This document shows, in pieces, positions 31,510-40,293 of a stretch of 52,586 nt of DNA. The notes beneath the pieces were generated by a model. It had not been told where the DNA came from, ran no database searches, and was given only the letters and a program-made list of their open reading frames with translations. Every line of letters starts with the position of its first letter. Position 1 is the stretch's first letter. Both the position numbers and the translations under genes were made by a program. Source of the DNA: Allorhizocola rhizosphaerae (GTDB lineage Bacteria; Actinomycetota; Actinomycetes; Mycobacteriales; Micromonosporaceae); the NCBI RefSeq assembly GCF_003426775.1, contig NZ_QJUG01000027.1, positions 1-52,586 of the forward strand. Direction: 5' to 3'.

Positions 31510-32477
31510 TGCCCAAGCTGTCATATCTCAAGGCGCTCAACCGTGCGCTGGGCGAAGAGATGGAGCGCGACCCGTCGGTGTTCGTGCTCGGCGAGGACGT
31601 CAACCACGCGGTCACCAACGTCACCGCCGGGCTGCTCGACCGCTTCGGCCCCGACCGGATCGTCGAGACCCCGCTGTCCGAACAGGCCGTCACCAACGTG
31701 GCCACCGGTGCGGCGCTGTGGGGCAGGCGCCCGGTGGTCGAGTTCGCGATCCCGTTCCTGCTCCAGCTGGTCTTGGAGCAGGTCGTCAACCAGGCGCACA
31801 AGTTCTCGGTGATGAGCGGCGGACAGGCGCGCGTGCCGGTGACATATCTCGTCGCGAGCTCCGGCTGGCGTCCCGGCTGGGGCGGGCAGCACTCCGACCA
31901 GCCGCACGGGCTGTTCGTCCACAGCGGAGTCAAGACGGTCATGCCCACGACCCCGACCGACGCCTACGGCCTGCTGCTCACGGCGATCCGGGACGACGAC
32001 CCGGTGGTGTTCATCGCTCCGCGCGTCGCGCTGGACGTCCGCGAGGACGTGGACTACGCCGATCTCGTGCCGGTGCCGCTCGGTTCGGCCCGCATCCACC
32101 GCACCGGGCACGACGTGACGGTTGTCGCGATCGGACACCACGTGCACGACGCGCTTGCCGTGGCCGAGGCCCTCGCCGACGAGGTGTCGGTGGAGGTGTT
32201 CGATCCCCGTTCGCTGTATCCGTTCGACTGGGCAGCGCTCGCGGAGTCCTTGTCGCGCACGGGCCGTCTCGTGGTCATCGACGACGCGAACCGCTCCTGC
32301 GGCCTGGCCGCCGAGATCCTGGCCACGGCGGCCGAGGAGATGCCGCTGACCGCGCCGCCGAAGCGGATCACGCGCCCGGACGGCGCGGTTGTCGGCTGCA
32401 ACCCCGACCTCGATCTCGCCCTGCAGCCCAACCGCGACCAGCTCGCCACCGTGATCCGCCAGGTCATGAAGCGCTGA
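31509..32477 (+). CDS. 2-oxoacid dehydrogenase E1 component, beta subunit
   Basis: 322 aa. The transketolase pyrimidine domain carries FVLGEDVNHAVTNVTAGL and ETPLSEQAVTNVATGAAL; GWGGQHSDQPHGLFVHSGVK contains the histidine region typical of E1-beta. The C-terminal domain contains EVFDPRSLYPFDWAAL and VVIDDANRSCGLAAEIL. It pairs with the alpha subunit (TGATG overlap), giving a heterotetramer with ThDP at the interface. The set resembles E1 pairs that feed two-carbon or short acyl units to carrier proteins in some antibiotic pathways (for example naphthyridinomycin), but the substrate is unknown. Confidence 0.88.
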   Translation: MPKLSYLKALNRALGEEMERDPSVFVLGEDVNHAVTNVTAGLLDRFGPDRIVETPLSEQAVTNVATGAALWGRRPVVEFAIPFLLQLVLEQVVNQAHKFSVMSGGQARVPVTYLVASSGWRPGWGGQHSDQPHGLFVHSGVKTVMPTTPTDAYGLLLTAIRDDDPVVFIAPRVALDVREDVDYADLVPVPLGSARIHRTGHDVTVVAIGHHVHDALAVAEALADEVSVEVFDPRSLYPFDWAALAESLSRTGRLVVIDDANRSCGLAAEILATAAEEMPLTAPPKRITRPDGAVVGCNPDLDLALQPNRDQLATVIRQVMKR

Positions 32478-32499
32478 GCGTTTCCGGCCCGCACGTGAG

Positions 32500-33264
32500 T
32501 CAGGCCGTCGCCTCGACGTACAGGGTCTCGTCGTTGCGGATCATCAGGTCGAGCTGGGCAACGTCCGGCCGTGCGCCGTCGCGGAAGGCGCAGGCCCGCA
32601 CCTCGCCGGGGTCGAAACCGGCGCGCGCCAACGCGTGCTTCAGCTCATCGAAGTCGAAGATCCAGCGGTGGCCATACAGATAGAAGATCTGATTGAGCAT
32701 GAACGCCCCACGGGCCGGCATGGGTGGCGCGACGCCGCCGAGCGCCTTCTGCACGCGCCCGCGATGCTTGGCGAAGAAGGCGCCGCCGTTGACGTAGGCC
32801 TCCGCATACTTGCGCAGATCGGGTGTGGTCACGCGGAACAGGCCGCCCGGCGCGAGGATCCGGCGCACCTCGGCCAGCCAGCCCACGGCCGTCTTCATCG
32901 ACACGTGCTCGATGAGATGCTCGGCGTAGACCCACTCCACGGACGCGTCCTCGAACGGCAGCGGCTCGCAGATGTCGAGCTCGATGAAGAAGCACTCGCC
33001 GTCGACCCGATAGATCCGGCCCCGCTCGGTGAGCGTGTCGCCGGCCTGCAGGCCCATCAGGTCCGTGCCGAGTCCCGTCGGATGCGACGTTTTGAACGCG
33101 GCGAACTCGATGCCGGTGATGCCGTGCGCGGCGAGGTCGTCGCGCCGGAACACCGGTCCCTCCGCGACCACCTCAAGCTTCTCGACGACGGTGCGGCCCT
33201 GCATGAACTCGTTGGTGAGCGCTTCGAGGCCGGCGGGATCCTCCCAGTCCCAATCATTGGTCAT
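32500..33264 (-). CDS. SAM-dependent methyltransferase (methyltransf_11 type)
   Basis: 254 aa. The SAM domain is partial: IELDICEPLPFEDASVEWVYA, EHLIEHVSMKTAVGWL (the EHxIEH block) and ILAPGGLFRVTTPDLRKYAE; motif I is degenerate, as in several small methyltransferases of the type-11 group. The C-terminal region contains FYLYGHRWIFDFDELK. ATG 33264 has GGAGAG at good spacing, and 33282 is less likely. It is convergent with the E1 operon and divergent from the condensation genes, so it is expressed separately. It could methylate the product or an intermediate. Confidence 0.75.
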   Translation of the reverse strand: MTNDWDWEDPAGLEALTNEFMQGRTVVEKLEVVAEGPVFRRDDLAAHGITGIEFAAFKTSHPTGLGTDLMGLQAGDTLTERGRIYRVDGECFFIELDICEPLPFEDASVEWVYAEHLIEHVSMKTAVGWLAEVRRILAPGGLFRVTTPDLRKYAEAYVNGGAFFAKHRGRVQKALGGVAPPMPARGAFMLNQIFYLYGHRWIFDFDELKHALARAGFDPGEVRACAFRDGARPDVAQLDLMIRNDETLYVEATA

Positions 33265-33444
33265 GCGGCGCACACTCTCCATCGGTCCGGCGACATTGGC
33301 GGGAGATTAGCAACGCCACGGTGATCCCACAACGGTAGTTTGACGCATGGACAAACATACGAGCGATTGATTGCTTTATTCAAAAATCTCGGCGTATGGT
33401 GACGCGACCGCTGACCTCGACGACAAAGTGGACGCACGTTTGAC

Positions 33445-34755
33445 ATGCGATTCGTGATTTCCGAACGGGTTCCCGTCCCGTTCGAGGGCGTGGGCAGCGG
33501 GGTCGGCGAGCTGTCCTGGACGCAGCAGGCCATGTGGGCGGACATGAAGCGGGCCGGGATCTCGCTGGCGATGACCGCCGTCAGGGAGCTCGCCCCCGGG
33601 GCGACCGCCGCCGAGTTCGCCGACGAATACCGCTTCTATCTGAGCCGTTACGAGTCCATGCGCACGCTGCTGCGGTTCGAGCCGGACGGGCGCGTCCTGC
33701 AGGTCGTGCACGGCTCCGGTACCGCGGAAATAAAAATCATCGAAGCCGGTGACCGCGACCCGGCGGAACTGGCCGTGGAGCTGGCCGACAATTACGGATT
33801 CATGCGCTTCGACTACGAGCGTGACTGGCCCATGCAGCTGATGCTCGTGCGGCGCGACGGGGTGCTGACCCACGCCGTGATAGCCGTCGCCCATCACATG
33901 GCCGACTTCAACGCCGCGATGGCCATGCTGGACGACCTGCGCTCGCGCGACCCGGTCACCGGCGAGCCACCGCGGCCGCCCGGCATCCAGCCGCTGGCGC
34001 AGGCGCGACTGCAGCAGACTCCGGCGGCGCGCCGGCAGAACGAGGCCGCCCTGCGCTATTGGGAGAAGCAGCTGCGGGCGATCCCACCGACGATGTTTCC
34101 GGTCAGGCGCGCACCGGACGGCCTCTGGTACGCCGAATATCTCTCGCCCACGATGTACCGCGCCGCGCACGCCATTGCGGCTCGCCTCCGCGTGAACACC
34201 GGCCCGGTGCTATACGCCGCGATGGCCACGGCACTGTCCCACATCGTCGGCGTCAACCCGGTCGCCACGATGATCACGGTGAACAACCGGTTCCGCCCGG
34301 GTCTGGCCGACGCCGCCGGGCACATGGTCCAGCATGGACTGTGCACATTGGACATAGATGCGGCCGGCTTCGACGAGCTGGTGCGCACGGCAAGGCGCCG
34401 CCTGATGGTCGCGCAGAAATACGGCTATTACGTCCAGGCCGATGTCGACGCGCTCGTCGAGCGCGTCGGCCGGGAGCGCGGCGTACAGTTCGACCTGTAC
34501 TGCCTGTACAACGACCGGCGGCCGGAGGAGGGCTCACCGGACGCGTCGCCCGCCGGGCCGTCCACGTTGACCTGGCGGAAGGTCGAGCACCTGCACTTCC
34601 GGATGATCTTCCACGTCAACGACAACGTCGACCGCGCGCTGAGCCTCCAGGTGCAGTTCGACACCGCCTGCATCGGCCGGGCCGACGTGGTGGCGCTGTT
34701 CGAGCACATGGAAAAGCTGTTGGTGGCGGCCTCTTCGCCGGGAACGGAGCGCTGA
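33445..34755 (+). CDS. Stand-alone condensation-domain protein 1
   Basis: 436 aa. NRPS-type condensation fold: GELSWTQQAMWADMKRAG (C1 motif region), YESMRTLLRFEPDGRVLQVV (the R-H-E-x-L-R-T region), AHHMADFNA (C3 region), then TVNNRFRPGLADAAGHMV and FDLYCLYNDRR. The catalytic motif reads HHxxD (His150, His151, Asp154), one residue shorter than the normal HHxxxDG, and the glycine is absent. Activity is therefore uncertain, but the same spacing in the neighbour suggests a real subfamily. Free-standing C domains join a carrier-bound acyl group to an amine or alcohol. No adenylation domain is nearby. ATG 33445 lacks a clear ribosome site. Confidence 0.82.
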   Translation: MRFVISERVPVPFEGVGSGVGELSWTQQAMWADMKRAGISLAMTAVRELAPGATAAEFADEYRFYLSRYESMRTLLRFEPDGRVLQVVHGSGTAEIKIIEAGDRDPAELAVELADNYGFMRFDYERDWPMQLMLVRRDGVLTHAVIAVAHHMADFNAAMAMLDDLRSRDPVTGEPPRPPGIQPLAQARLQQTPAARRQNEAALRYWEKQLRAIPPTMFPVRRAPDGLWYAEYLSPTMYRAAHAIAARLRVNTGPVLYAAMATALSHIVGVNPVATMITVNNRFRPGLADAAGHMVQHGLCTLDIDAAGFDELVRTARRRLMVAQKYGYYVQADVDALVERVGRERGVQFDLYCLYNDRRPEEGSPDASPAGPSTLTWRKVEHLHFRMIFHVNDNVDRALSLQVQFDTACIGRADVVALFEHMEKLLVAASSPGTER

Positions 34756-34756
34756 C

Positions 34757-36100
34757 ATGGACCTGGTCTTGGCCGAACGGGTCCCGGTCCCGTTCGAGGG
34801 CGACGACGGCGGCACCGGCGAGCTGAGCTGGGGGCAGCAGTCCGTCTGGCAGGAGATGGAAGAATCCGGCGTGTCGCTGGCGATGACCGCCGTCCGGGAG
34901 CTGCCGCCCGGCGCAGAGGTCAAGGAGTTCGTCACCGAGTTCGCTTTCTATCTCAGCCGGTACCAAGCGATGCGCACGCTGCTGCGGTTCGAGCCGGACG
35001 GGCGGGTGCTGCAGGTCGTCGAGCGCGCGGGGAGCGCCGAGATCGAGGTCTACGACGCCGCGGGCCACGACCCGGCCGACATCGCGGCGCAGGTCGGCGA
35101 GCACTACATGGCGAAGGTCTTCGACTACGCACACGAGTGGCCGATGCGCTGGGCCCTGGTGCGGCATGACGGGGTGCTCACGCACGCGGTCGTGGCGCTC
35201 GCCCACCACGTGGCCGACCCGACGAGCGCGATGGCCATGATCGAAGACCTGCGCGACCGCGACCCGGTGACGGGCGAACCCCCGCGCCCGCCCGGCATCC
35301 AGCCGCTGGAACAGGCGCGGCGGCAACAGGAGCCGCCGGCGCGCCGGCAAAACGACGCCGCGCTGCGCTACTGGGAGGAGCAGCTGCGCGTCATCCCGCC
35401 GAGCATGTTTGCCGCCGAGGATCCCGGCCGGCGCTATCCGGGACGCTTCTGGCAGGTCGATTTTTCTTCTCCCGCCCTGTACCTTGCCCTGCGCGCCGTG
35501 GCCGCCCGGCTCGGCGTGACCACGGGCGCCGTCCTGTTCGCCGCGTTCTCCGGCGCGCTGTCCCGGGTGATCGGCCTCGACCCGGTCGCGCTGACCGTCA
35601 CGGTGAACACCCGGTTCCGTCCCGGGCTGTCCGGCGCGGCCGGGCCGATGACCCAGCTCGGCCTGTGCACGCTGCAGGTCGGCGAGCTCGGTTTCGACGA
35701 ACTGGTGCGCGCGGCGCGCCGCCGCCTGCTGGTGGCGCGGAAGCACTCGTACTACTCGCCCTTGGAGTGCGAGCGGGTGATCGAGCGGGTCGGCCGGGAG
35801 CGGGGGGTCGCGTTCGATCTGCGCTGCATGTTCAACGACCGGCGGGTCGAGGAGGGTCCAATCCAGACGATTGCCGGCGAGGCCGAGATGCGCGCCGCGC
35901 TCGCGGCCACGAAGGCCGACTGGAAGGAGGTCGAGGGCCTGCACCAGGTGCTGATGATCCACGTCAACGACCATCCCGCCGCGCTGGAGGCGCTGGTCCA
36001 GGTGGACACGGCCTACGCCGCACGCGCCGACATCGCGGAGGTGCTGCGGCGCATGGAGTCGATGGTGCTCGACGCGGCCGTGCGGCGGGCAGTCCGATGA
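34757..36100 (+). CDS. Stand-alone condensation-domain protein 2 (tandem paralogue)
   Basis: 447 aa and colinear with the preceding protein: both begin with ERVPVPFEG, share LAMTAVREL, LLRFEPDGRVLQVV and VTGEPPRPPGIQPL, and have the same shortened HHxxD motif (His150, His151, Asp154 in AHHVADPTS). The pair clearly arose by tandem duplication. The start is one base after the previous stop, so the two are co-translated and may form a heterodimer or act on successive bonds. The stop overlaps the KAS III start (ATGA), tying condensation chemistry to the acyl-ACP machinery. Confidence 0.82.
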   Translation: MDLVLAERVPVPFEGDDGGTGELSWGQQSVWQEMEESGVSLAMTAVRELPPGAEVKEFVTEFAFYLSRYQAMRTLLRFEPDGRVLQVVERAGSAEIEVYDAAGHDPADIAAQVGEHYMAKVFDYAHEWPMRWALVRHDGVLTHAVVALAHHVADPTSAMAMIEDLRDRDPVTGEPPRPPGIQPLEQARRQQEPPARRQNDAALRYWEEQLRVIPPSMFAAEDPGRRYPGRFWQVDFSSPALYLALRAVAARLGVTTGAVLFAAFSGALSRVIGLDPVALTVTVNTRFRPGLSGAAGPMTQLGLCTLQVGELGFDELVRAARRRLLVARKHSYYSPLECERVIERVGRERGVAFDLRCMFNDRRVEEGPIQTIAGEAEMRAALAATKADWKEVEGLHQVLMIHVNDHPAALEALVQVDTAYAARADIAEVLRRMESMVLDAAVRRAVR

Positions 36101-37020
36101 TCGCGCTGGAGGGGGTGGCCACATACCTGCCCGAGCACCAGGTGCCGATCGACGATGTCGGGCAACAGCTTGGGCTGTCGGCCATGCAGGTCAAGGTGTT
36201 CAAGCGGTTCCATGGCCTGGCCGAGATCCGCCGTGATCCGGAGAGCACGCTGCTCGATCTGCTGCTGGCGTCCGCGACGCGCCTGGAGGCGCTGCGCGGC
36301 CGGGAGCATCAGGTCAAATACGTGATCTATGCGCGGGCCATCCCGGTCGGCGTGCCGTTTCCGGCCAACCCGCTGCACGAGCTGTGCCACAAGCTGGGCC
36401 TGGACCGGGCGGTCGGGTTCACCGTGACCCAGCAGGCGTGCGCGTCCGGGCTGCAGGCCCTCGACGTGGCGGACAAGCTGCTGTCCGGCGACCCGGACCC
36501 GGACGCGCTGGCGCTGCTGGTGGCGGGGGAGAAGACGTTCACCGCCGAATCGCAGTGGCTGCCCGAGACGTCGATTTTCGGCGAGGGCAGCGCGGCCTGC
36601 CTGATCTCGCGCGGCGGGTCGCGCGATCGGTTGCTGTCCTACGCGGCCAGGCAGCGCGGCGAGCTCGACGGTGAGCACGCCGACGTGGCCGCGGAGTTCC
36701 AGCGGGGGTACCACAACAGCATCGCCGAGATCATCCTGGCGGCGGTCGAGCGGGCCGGGCTGGTGCTCGACGACATCGGCCTCATCCTGCCGCACAACGT
36801 GAATCACGTGTCGTGGCAACGGGTGTGCCGGCGGATCGGCTTCCCGCAGGCGCAGGTGGTGCTGGGCAACGTCGCCCGTTACGGGCACGTGTTCTGCGCC
36901 GACGCGTTCATCAACTACGAGACCGCGCGAGACCGGCTGCGGCCGGGGGACCGCTACGTCATCGCCGCGGCCGGTGCGGGCCGCGGCGCGACCTACTCGG
37001 CGATGGTCTTCGAACACTAG
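36097..37020 (+). CDS. Beta-ketoacyl-ACP synthase III-like enzyme
   Basis: 307 aa thiolase-fold protein. The predicted triad is intact: Cys115 in TQQACASGLQAL, His233 in LPHNVNHVSW and Asn258 in VLGNVARYGHVFCADAF. It differs from housekeeping FabH in the HNVNHVS block and overall divergence, typical of pathway-specific KAS III proteins that start chains or transfer acyl groups. A likely role is extension or transfer of an acyl unit on the ACP encoded just downstream (37033). It overlaps the condensation gene by ATGA and is followed by AGGAGAG for the ACP. Confidence 0.85.
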   Translation: MIALEGVATYLPEHQVPIDDVGQQLGLSAMQVKVFKRFHGLAEIRRDPESTLLDLLLASATRLEALRGREHQVKYVIYARAIPVGVPFPANPLHELCHKLGLDRAVGFTVTQQACASGLQALDVADKLLSGDPDPDALALLVAGEKTFTAESQWLPETSIFGEGSAACLISRGGSRDRLLSYAARQRGELDGEHADVAAEFQRGYHNSIAEIILAAVERAGLVLDDIGLILPHNVNHVSWQRVCRRIGFPQAQVVLGNVARYGHVFCADAFINYETARDRLRPGDRYVIAAAGAGRGATYSAMVFEH

Positions 37021-37032
37021 GAGAGGGTGGCC

Positions 37033-37305
37033 ATGACCACGAATATCGACACGGAACTGCGCGAGCGGGTCGCCGGGCGCGTCTGCGCGCTGCTGCCCAG
37101 GTTCGTCCGCGACGAGCTGACCGACGTTTCGGAGCAGACCCGGCTCATCGAGCTGGGCCTCACCTCGGCGTCCACATTGGAGCTCCTGCTGACCATCGAG
37201 GACGAGCTCGAGATCCAGATCGATGTGGAGGAGTTCGACGAGCAGCACGTGGAAACGGTCGGCACGCTCGCCGACTACGTGGCCGGCCATGCCGTCAGGT
37301 TCTGA
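37033..37305 (+). CDS. Acyl carrier protein 1
   Basis: 90 aa. Four-helix carrier pattern with LIELGLTSASTLELLLTIED; the phosphopantetheine serine is Ser45 in GLTSAS, with Thr in place of the usual Asp (DS). Helix III contains EIQIDVEEFDEQHVETVGTL. AGGAGAG lies seven bases before ATG 37033, which favours it over GTG 37027. It sits between the two KAS III-type genes and overlaps the second by 17 bases, so this is the likely carrier for their substrate. Confidence 0.88.
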   Translation: MTTNIDTELRERVAGRVCALLPRFVRDELTDVSEQTRLIELGLTSASTLELLLTIEDELEIQIDVEEFDEQHVETVGTLADYVAGHAVRF

Positions 37306-38020
37306 TGCCCTGCACCTGATCCGGGTGCGGCGGCGGCTCTTCGGCACCCCGGCGCAGCTGCCGCCGGCCCACCGTGCCGCGCTCGGCGTCTTTATCACCG
37401 ATCTGGTACGTCCATACGGCCTCGCGCTGCGCGAGCAGGAGGTCCACAATGGGCACTCCTACGGCGAGATGGCCGCCGAGCTGATCGCGGAGACGGTGGG
37501 CGCGCACGAGCCGGTGGACCTGCTCGTGCTGGCGTTCGCCATCCCGGACCTGTGGCCGGGCCGGGCCACCGCGACCTATCTGAGCCACGTGTGCCCGGGG
37601 GAGCCGCTGGCGTTCGCGGTCTGCGATCAGGGCACGGCCGCCGCGTTCACCGGCCTGCGGCTGGCCCGCGAATACCTGCGCGGCGATGGGTTCGAGCGGG
37701 CGCTGGTGTTGATCGTCGAACAGGCCGTGCTGCCGTACGAGCCCGCCGCGCCGGTCACCCTACCGCAACGGCATGCGGGGGTCGCGCTCCTATGTGGACG
37801 CTCAGGCGGGTTGCGGTTGGAAGCGCTGGAGCAACACCCCGACGTCACGGCCGAGCGAGCGATCGAGATGCTGGGCGACACCCGAGACACGGGCACGGGC
37901 GCCTGGTGGGAGCTCGACCCCTCCTCGCCCGGTGGGGAGGTGCTCGTCGCCGATTACGACCCGCTGCTGCGCTATCTGTGCCTGGCCCGCTTCACGTCAG
38001 CGGATGTTGCGGGAATATAG
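37289..38020 (+). CDS. Half-length KAS III-like protein
   Basis: 243 aa, well short of the usual ~310-340. It covers the N-terminal thiolase half: DLLVLAFAIPDLWPGRATA, then FAVCDQGTAAAFTGLRLA with Cys112 at the nucleophile position, then RALVLIVEQAVLPYEPA. The C-terminal half with the His and Asn of the triad is missing and is replaced by a short tail. It could be a non-elongating partner of the complete KAS III at 36097, analogous to chain-length-factor pairings, or a thioester transferase. It overlaps the ACP gene by 17 bases and is convergent with the exporter (24-bp overlap). Confidence 0.7.
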   Translation: MPSGSDALHLIRVRRRLFGTPAQLPPAHRAALGVFITDLVRPYGLALREQEVHNGHSYGEMAAELIAETVGAHEPVDLLVLAFAIPDLWPGRATATYLSHVCPGEPLAFAVCDQGTAAAFTGLRLAREYLRGDGFERALVLIVEQAVLPYEPAAPVTLPQRHAGVALLCGRSGGLRLEALEQHPDVTAERAIEMLGDTRDTGTGAWWELDPSSPGGEVLVADYDPLLRYLCLARFTSADVAGI

Positions 38021-38761
38021 GCGCACCGACAGCAGGACCGTCACGACCGCGAGGACCGACACGATCAGCGTGCCCTGCCACACCACCGGGTCGGTCAGCG
38101 AGCCCCAGAAGAGCGCCCGCACGCTGTTGGTCGCCCACGAGAACGGGTTGGCCAGGGCCAGCTTCTGGATCCACACCGGCGCGATCGCCAGCGGTAGCAG
38201 CACCCCGGCCAGCAGCGCGATCGGCTGGCCGATCGAGTTGAGCAGGGAGCCGAGCGCGTTCTCGTTTTTTATCGTGAGTGCGATGTCGTACGAGATGGCC
38301 GCGGCCATGAGCCCGATGATGGTCAGCAGCGCATACGCCACGAGCAGGTTGGGCAGCGGCACGGTGAGCCCGAACGGGACCGACAGGATCGTGATCAGTG
38401 CACATTGGATGAGCATCGCCGTCACGTCCCGCGCGGCCCGGCCGAGCAGGAGGGCCGAGCGGCTGATCGGGGTCACCCGGGCCCGCTCCAGGATGCCCAT
38501 GCGCAACTCGGCCACGAGCCCGAAGCCGGCAAACAGCCCGGTGTAGAAGCACATGACCACGAGCAGACCGGGCACGTAGATGTTGTAGGCGTCCTGGATG
38601 GTGCTGGCGCCCATCGGTAACAGAGCCTTTTGAAGGAACGGTGCGAACAGGAACAGGTAGGTTACCGGCTGGGCGAGCGCGAAGAAGAGCCAGATCGGCG
38701 ACCGCCACATCAGCAGCAGCTGCCGCTGGTAAAGCAGCCAGGTGTCGCGCAACAGCTTCAC
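37997..38761 (-). CDS. ABC-2 type exporter permease (DrrB-like)
   Basis: 254 aa with six predicted membrane helices. It begins LLRDTWLLYQRQLLLMWRSP, the standard N-terminal amphipathic segment of DrrB-like permeases, and has the conserved FVPGLLVVM-type region (IYVPGLLVVMCFYTGLFAGF) followed by ERARVTPISRSALLLGRAARD. GTG 38761 has AAAGGAG six bases upstream. It is cotranscribed with the ATPase at 38773-39729 and probably exports the product (self-resistance). Confidence 0.88.
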   Translation of the reverse strand: MKLLRDTWLLYQRQLLLMWRSPIWLFFALAQPVTYLFLFAPFLQKALLPMGASTIQDAYNIYVPGLLVVMCFYTGLFAGFGLVAELRMGILERARVTPISRSALLLGRAARDVTAMLIQCALITILSVPFGLTVPLPNLLVAYALLTIIGLMAAAISYDIALTIKNENALGSLLNSIGQPIALLAGVLLPLAIAPVWIQKLALANPFSWATNSVRALFWGSLTDPVVWQGTLIVSVLAVVTVLLSVRLYSRNIR

Positions 38762-38772
38762 GGATTCTCCTT

Positions 38773-39729
38773 TTAGGACTCTCGTAGCGAGCGGCCGGTC
38801 TTGGTGAGGAACACGTCGTCGAGGCTCGGCCGGTGCAGCGCAATGGTGGAAAGCGTGATGCCGTTGTCGTTCAGCTCCCGCATCACGTGCGGGATCGCGG
38901 TCTCGCCGGCGTCCACATAGAGGCGCAGGCCGGTCTCGCCGACGCTTTCCAGCTTGAGCACATACCGCTTGTCCTTGAGCACCTCCTCGGCCCGCGTGGT
39001 CGGCTCGTCGAGTCCGATCATCACCACGTCGCCGGAGATGTCCCGCTTGAGCTCCTCGGGCGTGCCCTCGGCGACGATCCGCCCGTAGTCGATGATCGCG
39101 ATCCGGTCACACAGGGCGTCGGCCTCGTCCAGGTAGTGCGTGGTGAGGAAGACGGTCATGCCCTCGGAGCGCAGGCGGCGTACCTCTTCCCACATGTGGG
39201 CGCGGCTCTGCGGGTCGAGCCCGGCGGTGGGTTCGTCCAGGAACAGGACCTTCGGTCGGTGGATCACGCCGAGCGCGATGTCCAGGCGGCGCCGTTGCCC
39301 GCCGGAATACGTTTTGCACCAACGGTCGCCGTACTCGTCGAGCTGGAAGGCCTGGAGCGCGGCGTGCGTCCGCTGCTGCGCCTCGGCCTTGCTCAGGCCG
39401 TGCATGCGACCCTGCAGCACGAGCTCCTCGCGGGCGCTCACCTCGTCCCAGGTGCCGCCGCCCTGGGCCACGTATCCGATCACGGCGCGCACGCCCGCTG
39501 GGTTGGCGCGCAGGTCGACGCCCGCGATGTGGGCCTGTCCGCCGTCGGGATCGAGCAGGGTGGCCAGCATGCGAAGCGTGGTGGTCTTTCCGGCGCCGTT
39601 CGGCCCCAGGAACCCGAAGATCTCGCCCTCGGTGACGGACAGGTCCACCCCGCGCACGGCGTCGACGGTCGTGGTCTGCCGGCGACGCTTGGTGCGATAG
39701 GACTTGCGCAGCTGATTCGCCTGTATCAT
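38773..39729 (-). CDS. ABC exporter ATP-binding protein (DrrA-like)
   Basis: 318 aa. Walker A GPNGAGKTTTLR (~44), Q-loop YVAQGG, signature YSGGQRRRLDIALG (~147), Walker B VLFLDEPTAGLDP and the switch His in LTTHYLDEADAL. The C-terminal ~90 residues follow the DrrA type (ELKRDISGDVVMIGL, LSTIALHRPSLDDVFL, TGRSL). ATG 39729 has AGGAG at seven bases. It energises the permease encoded 11 bases downstream. The family commonly protects producers of small-molecule antibiotics. Confidence 0.92.
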   Translation of the reverse strand: MIQANQLRKSYRTKRRRQTTTVDAVRGVDLSVTEGEIFGFLGPNGAGKTTTLRMLATLLDPDGGQAHIAGVDLRANPAGVRAVIGYVAQGGGTWDEVSAREELVLQGRMHGLSKAEAQQRTHAALQAFQLDEYGDRWCKTYSGGQRRRLDIALGVIHRPKVLFLDEPTAGLDPQSRAHMWEEVRRLRSEGMTVFLTTHYLDEADALCDRIAIIDYGRIVAEGTPEELKRDISGDVVMIGLDEPTTRAEEVLKDKRYVLKLESVGETGLRLYVDAGETAIPHVMRELNDNGITLSTIALHRPSLDDVFLTKTGRSLRES

Positions 39730-39965
39730 TTCCAGCTCCTGTCGCCCGCGTAACGGCCCGCCGTAACCGCGCGGACGTCAGCGTAGGGAACAGGGCTCCC
39801 ATCCACAATGAACGATATGCATATTCAAACGGAAGCCCGACTGCGCCATGGACGATCGACCGGAAAAGACGGGCTGACCGGCGTGGTAGCGCTCCCAAGC
39901 CTTGTCGTGTAGCGTTCGGATCGCCGGGAGTAGATCTTTTTGGGGCCAGCGGAGGGGCGCATCGC

Positions 39966-40235
39966 ATGACCACGACTCAGGAGATTCGCGAGTTCGTCCT
40001 CGAAGCGCTCATCGAGATGAAATACGACGTCACCGGCATCGACGACGACACCAGCCTGGGCACGGCAGGGGCCGACCTCGAGTCGCTCGCGCTCGCCGAG
40101 CTGACCGTGCGGGTCGAGGAGCGATACGGCGTGCGGTTCGAGGACGAAGAGACCGAGAAGCTCGCGACCGCGACCGTCGGTGAGCTCTGCGCGGCCGTCG
40201 CGGCCCGGGTCGAGGCGGGGGTCTCCAGCGCCTGA
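39966..40235 (+). CDS. Acyl carrier protein 2
   Basis: 89 aa. Carrier motif GADLESLALAELTVRVEE, with Ser40 as the phosphopantetheine site (ESL in place of DSL) and an acidic helix III (EDEETEKLATATVGELC). GGAGGGGC lies just before ATG 39966. It is transcribed away from the exporter and directly precedes the LacI regulator. Two ACPs with no modular synthase suggest that two separate carrier-bound building blocks are made. Confidence 0.88.
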   Translation: MTTTQEIREFVLEALIEMKYDVTGIDDDTSLGTAGADLESLALAELTVRVEERYGVRFEDEETEKLATATVGELCAAVAARVEAGVSSA

Positions 40236-40254
40236 TGGCGTGGGTTTCTCCTAA

Positions 40255-40268
40255 TGCAATCGTATGCA
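40255..40268. promoter_or_regulatory. Putative LacI-family operator upstream of the LacI gene
   Basis: TGCAATCGTATGCA is a near-palindrome with a central CG, the layout bound by LacI-family repressors. A second inverted repeat, GCATTGGATGC, follows at 40267-40277. Both lie within 40 bases before ATG 40294, a typical autoregulatory position. Confidence 0.6.
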
Positions 40269-40293
40269 GGCATTGGATGCTAATCTTGCGTCA

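Noticed and set aside
33445-36100. Interpretation of the two proteins as a modular NRPS
   Set aside because: There are no adenylation, thiolation or thioesterase domains; each protein is a single condensation-type domain.
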